This document shows positions 63,672 to 64,000 of a DNA stretch of 64,000 bases, one piece after another. Location of the stretch: NCBI GenBank assembly GCA_021292105.1, contig CM037863.1:7830442-7894441 (forward strand). Reading direction: 5' to 3'. The stretch comes from Anadara kagoshimensis (taxonomy: Eukaryota; Mollusca; Bivalvia; Arcoida; Arcidae). A program made the translations under genes and the position numbers. Position 1 is the stretch's first letter; the number at the start of each line of letters is the position of its first letter. The notes beneath the pieces are model-generated. The model was given only the letters and a program-made list of their open reading frames with translations. It ran no database searches and was not told the origin of the DNA.

Positions 63672-64000
63672 TTTATTCAATCAAAACAAACATATTAATC
63701 CATGTCTGAATCATAATCCAGAAGCAAAAGTAAAAACTTTGGAACTGACAAGTTAGGTTAAACACTTCCACCAGACAAGTAAGACTGGGTCCTCAAAAGG
63801 GTAAGGGCCTCCTGTTTAGCTAAGTACACCCGTCAAAATTAATAAAAATTAAATGAAAGGAACATGAAACTAAGGGGCGTCAAAAACATCGACGTAGGCT
63901 GCTTGCAAATTAATTGTTGACTCAGGGATATTGCAAGCCTGGGCTTATCAGGGCCCTCAAAAAGTTTTATGGCCGTCAAAACAGTATTATTGATAAGTTT
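63672..64000. repeat. Foldback repeat R, continues past the window edge
   Basis: The antisense arm starts at ATCAAAACAAACATATTAAT (ATCCATGTCTGAATCATAAT, GGTTAAACACTTCCACCAGA). After GACTCAGGGATATTGCAAGC the sense arm begins (GGGCCCTCAAAAAGTTTTAT) and runs off the end. Confidence 0.75.

Overview
This is an AT-rich, intron-containing metazoan window, most likely from a lophotrochozoan and probably a bivalve mollusc. The evidence is tRNA-headed SINEs of the kind abundant in bivalves, many small palindromic DNA transposons, long introns and very low gene density. Species cannot be fixed from sequence alone. Only two host genes can be built with confidence. (1) A three-coding-exon short-chain dehydrogenase/reductase of the SDR9C type (retinol / 17-beta-hydroxysteroid / hydroxybutyrate dehydrogenase-like) lies on the minus strand at 6309-9790. 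It is 325 aa, with all catalytic motifs present and consensus splice sites in phase. (2) A three-exon four-transmembrane protein of claudin/PMP22-like topology lies on the plus strand at 48382-55036 and is 210 aa. Both carry decayed tandem duplications of their own exon pieces.

Nearly everything else is repetitive. Letters for families are labels used only here. 1-6300: tandem repeats, SINE copies, a poly-C tract and MITEs. 9800-13500: possible 5' leader of the SDR gene, a palindromic MITE and two 60-bp minisatellites. 14400-22900: SINEs (one split by a small palindromic element), a 1.4-kb TIR element, a compact LTR element carrying a zinc-knuckle/coiled-coil ORF, and a 1.4-kb TA-flanked TIR element carrying an unexplained 100-codon ORF. 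25257-28849: about 100 copies of a 36-bp minisatellite. 29000-39100: small MITEs including a textbook hAT-type element with an 8-bp target duplication, microsatellites and SINEs. 39400-44600: AT-rich DNA and MITEs. 45000-47200: SINE, then a 28-bp minisatellite of about 31 units that appears to have grown from the end of a foldback repeat. 48400-55036: the four-TM gene, with a LINE fragment and SINEs in its first intron. 56400-64000: foldback repeats, a 1.7-kb tandem segmental duplication and a TTAA-flanked 1.3-kb TIR element.

The genes show no functional relation to one another. The most informative signals are evolutionary: insertions whose target-site duplications can be verified inside the window because an uninterrupted paralogous copy of the target is also present, minisatellites seeded from transposon ends, and exon-fragment duplications beside live exons. 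No CRISPR array, rRNA gene or bacterial-type operon was seen.
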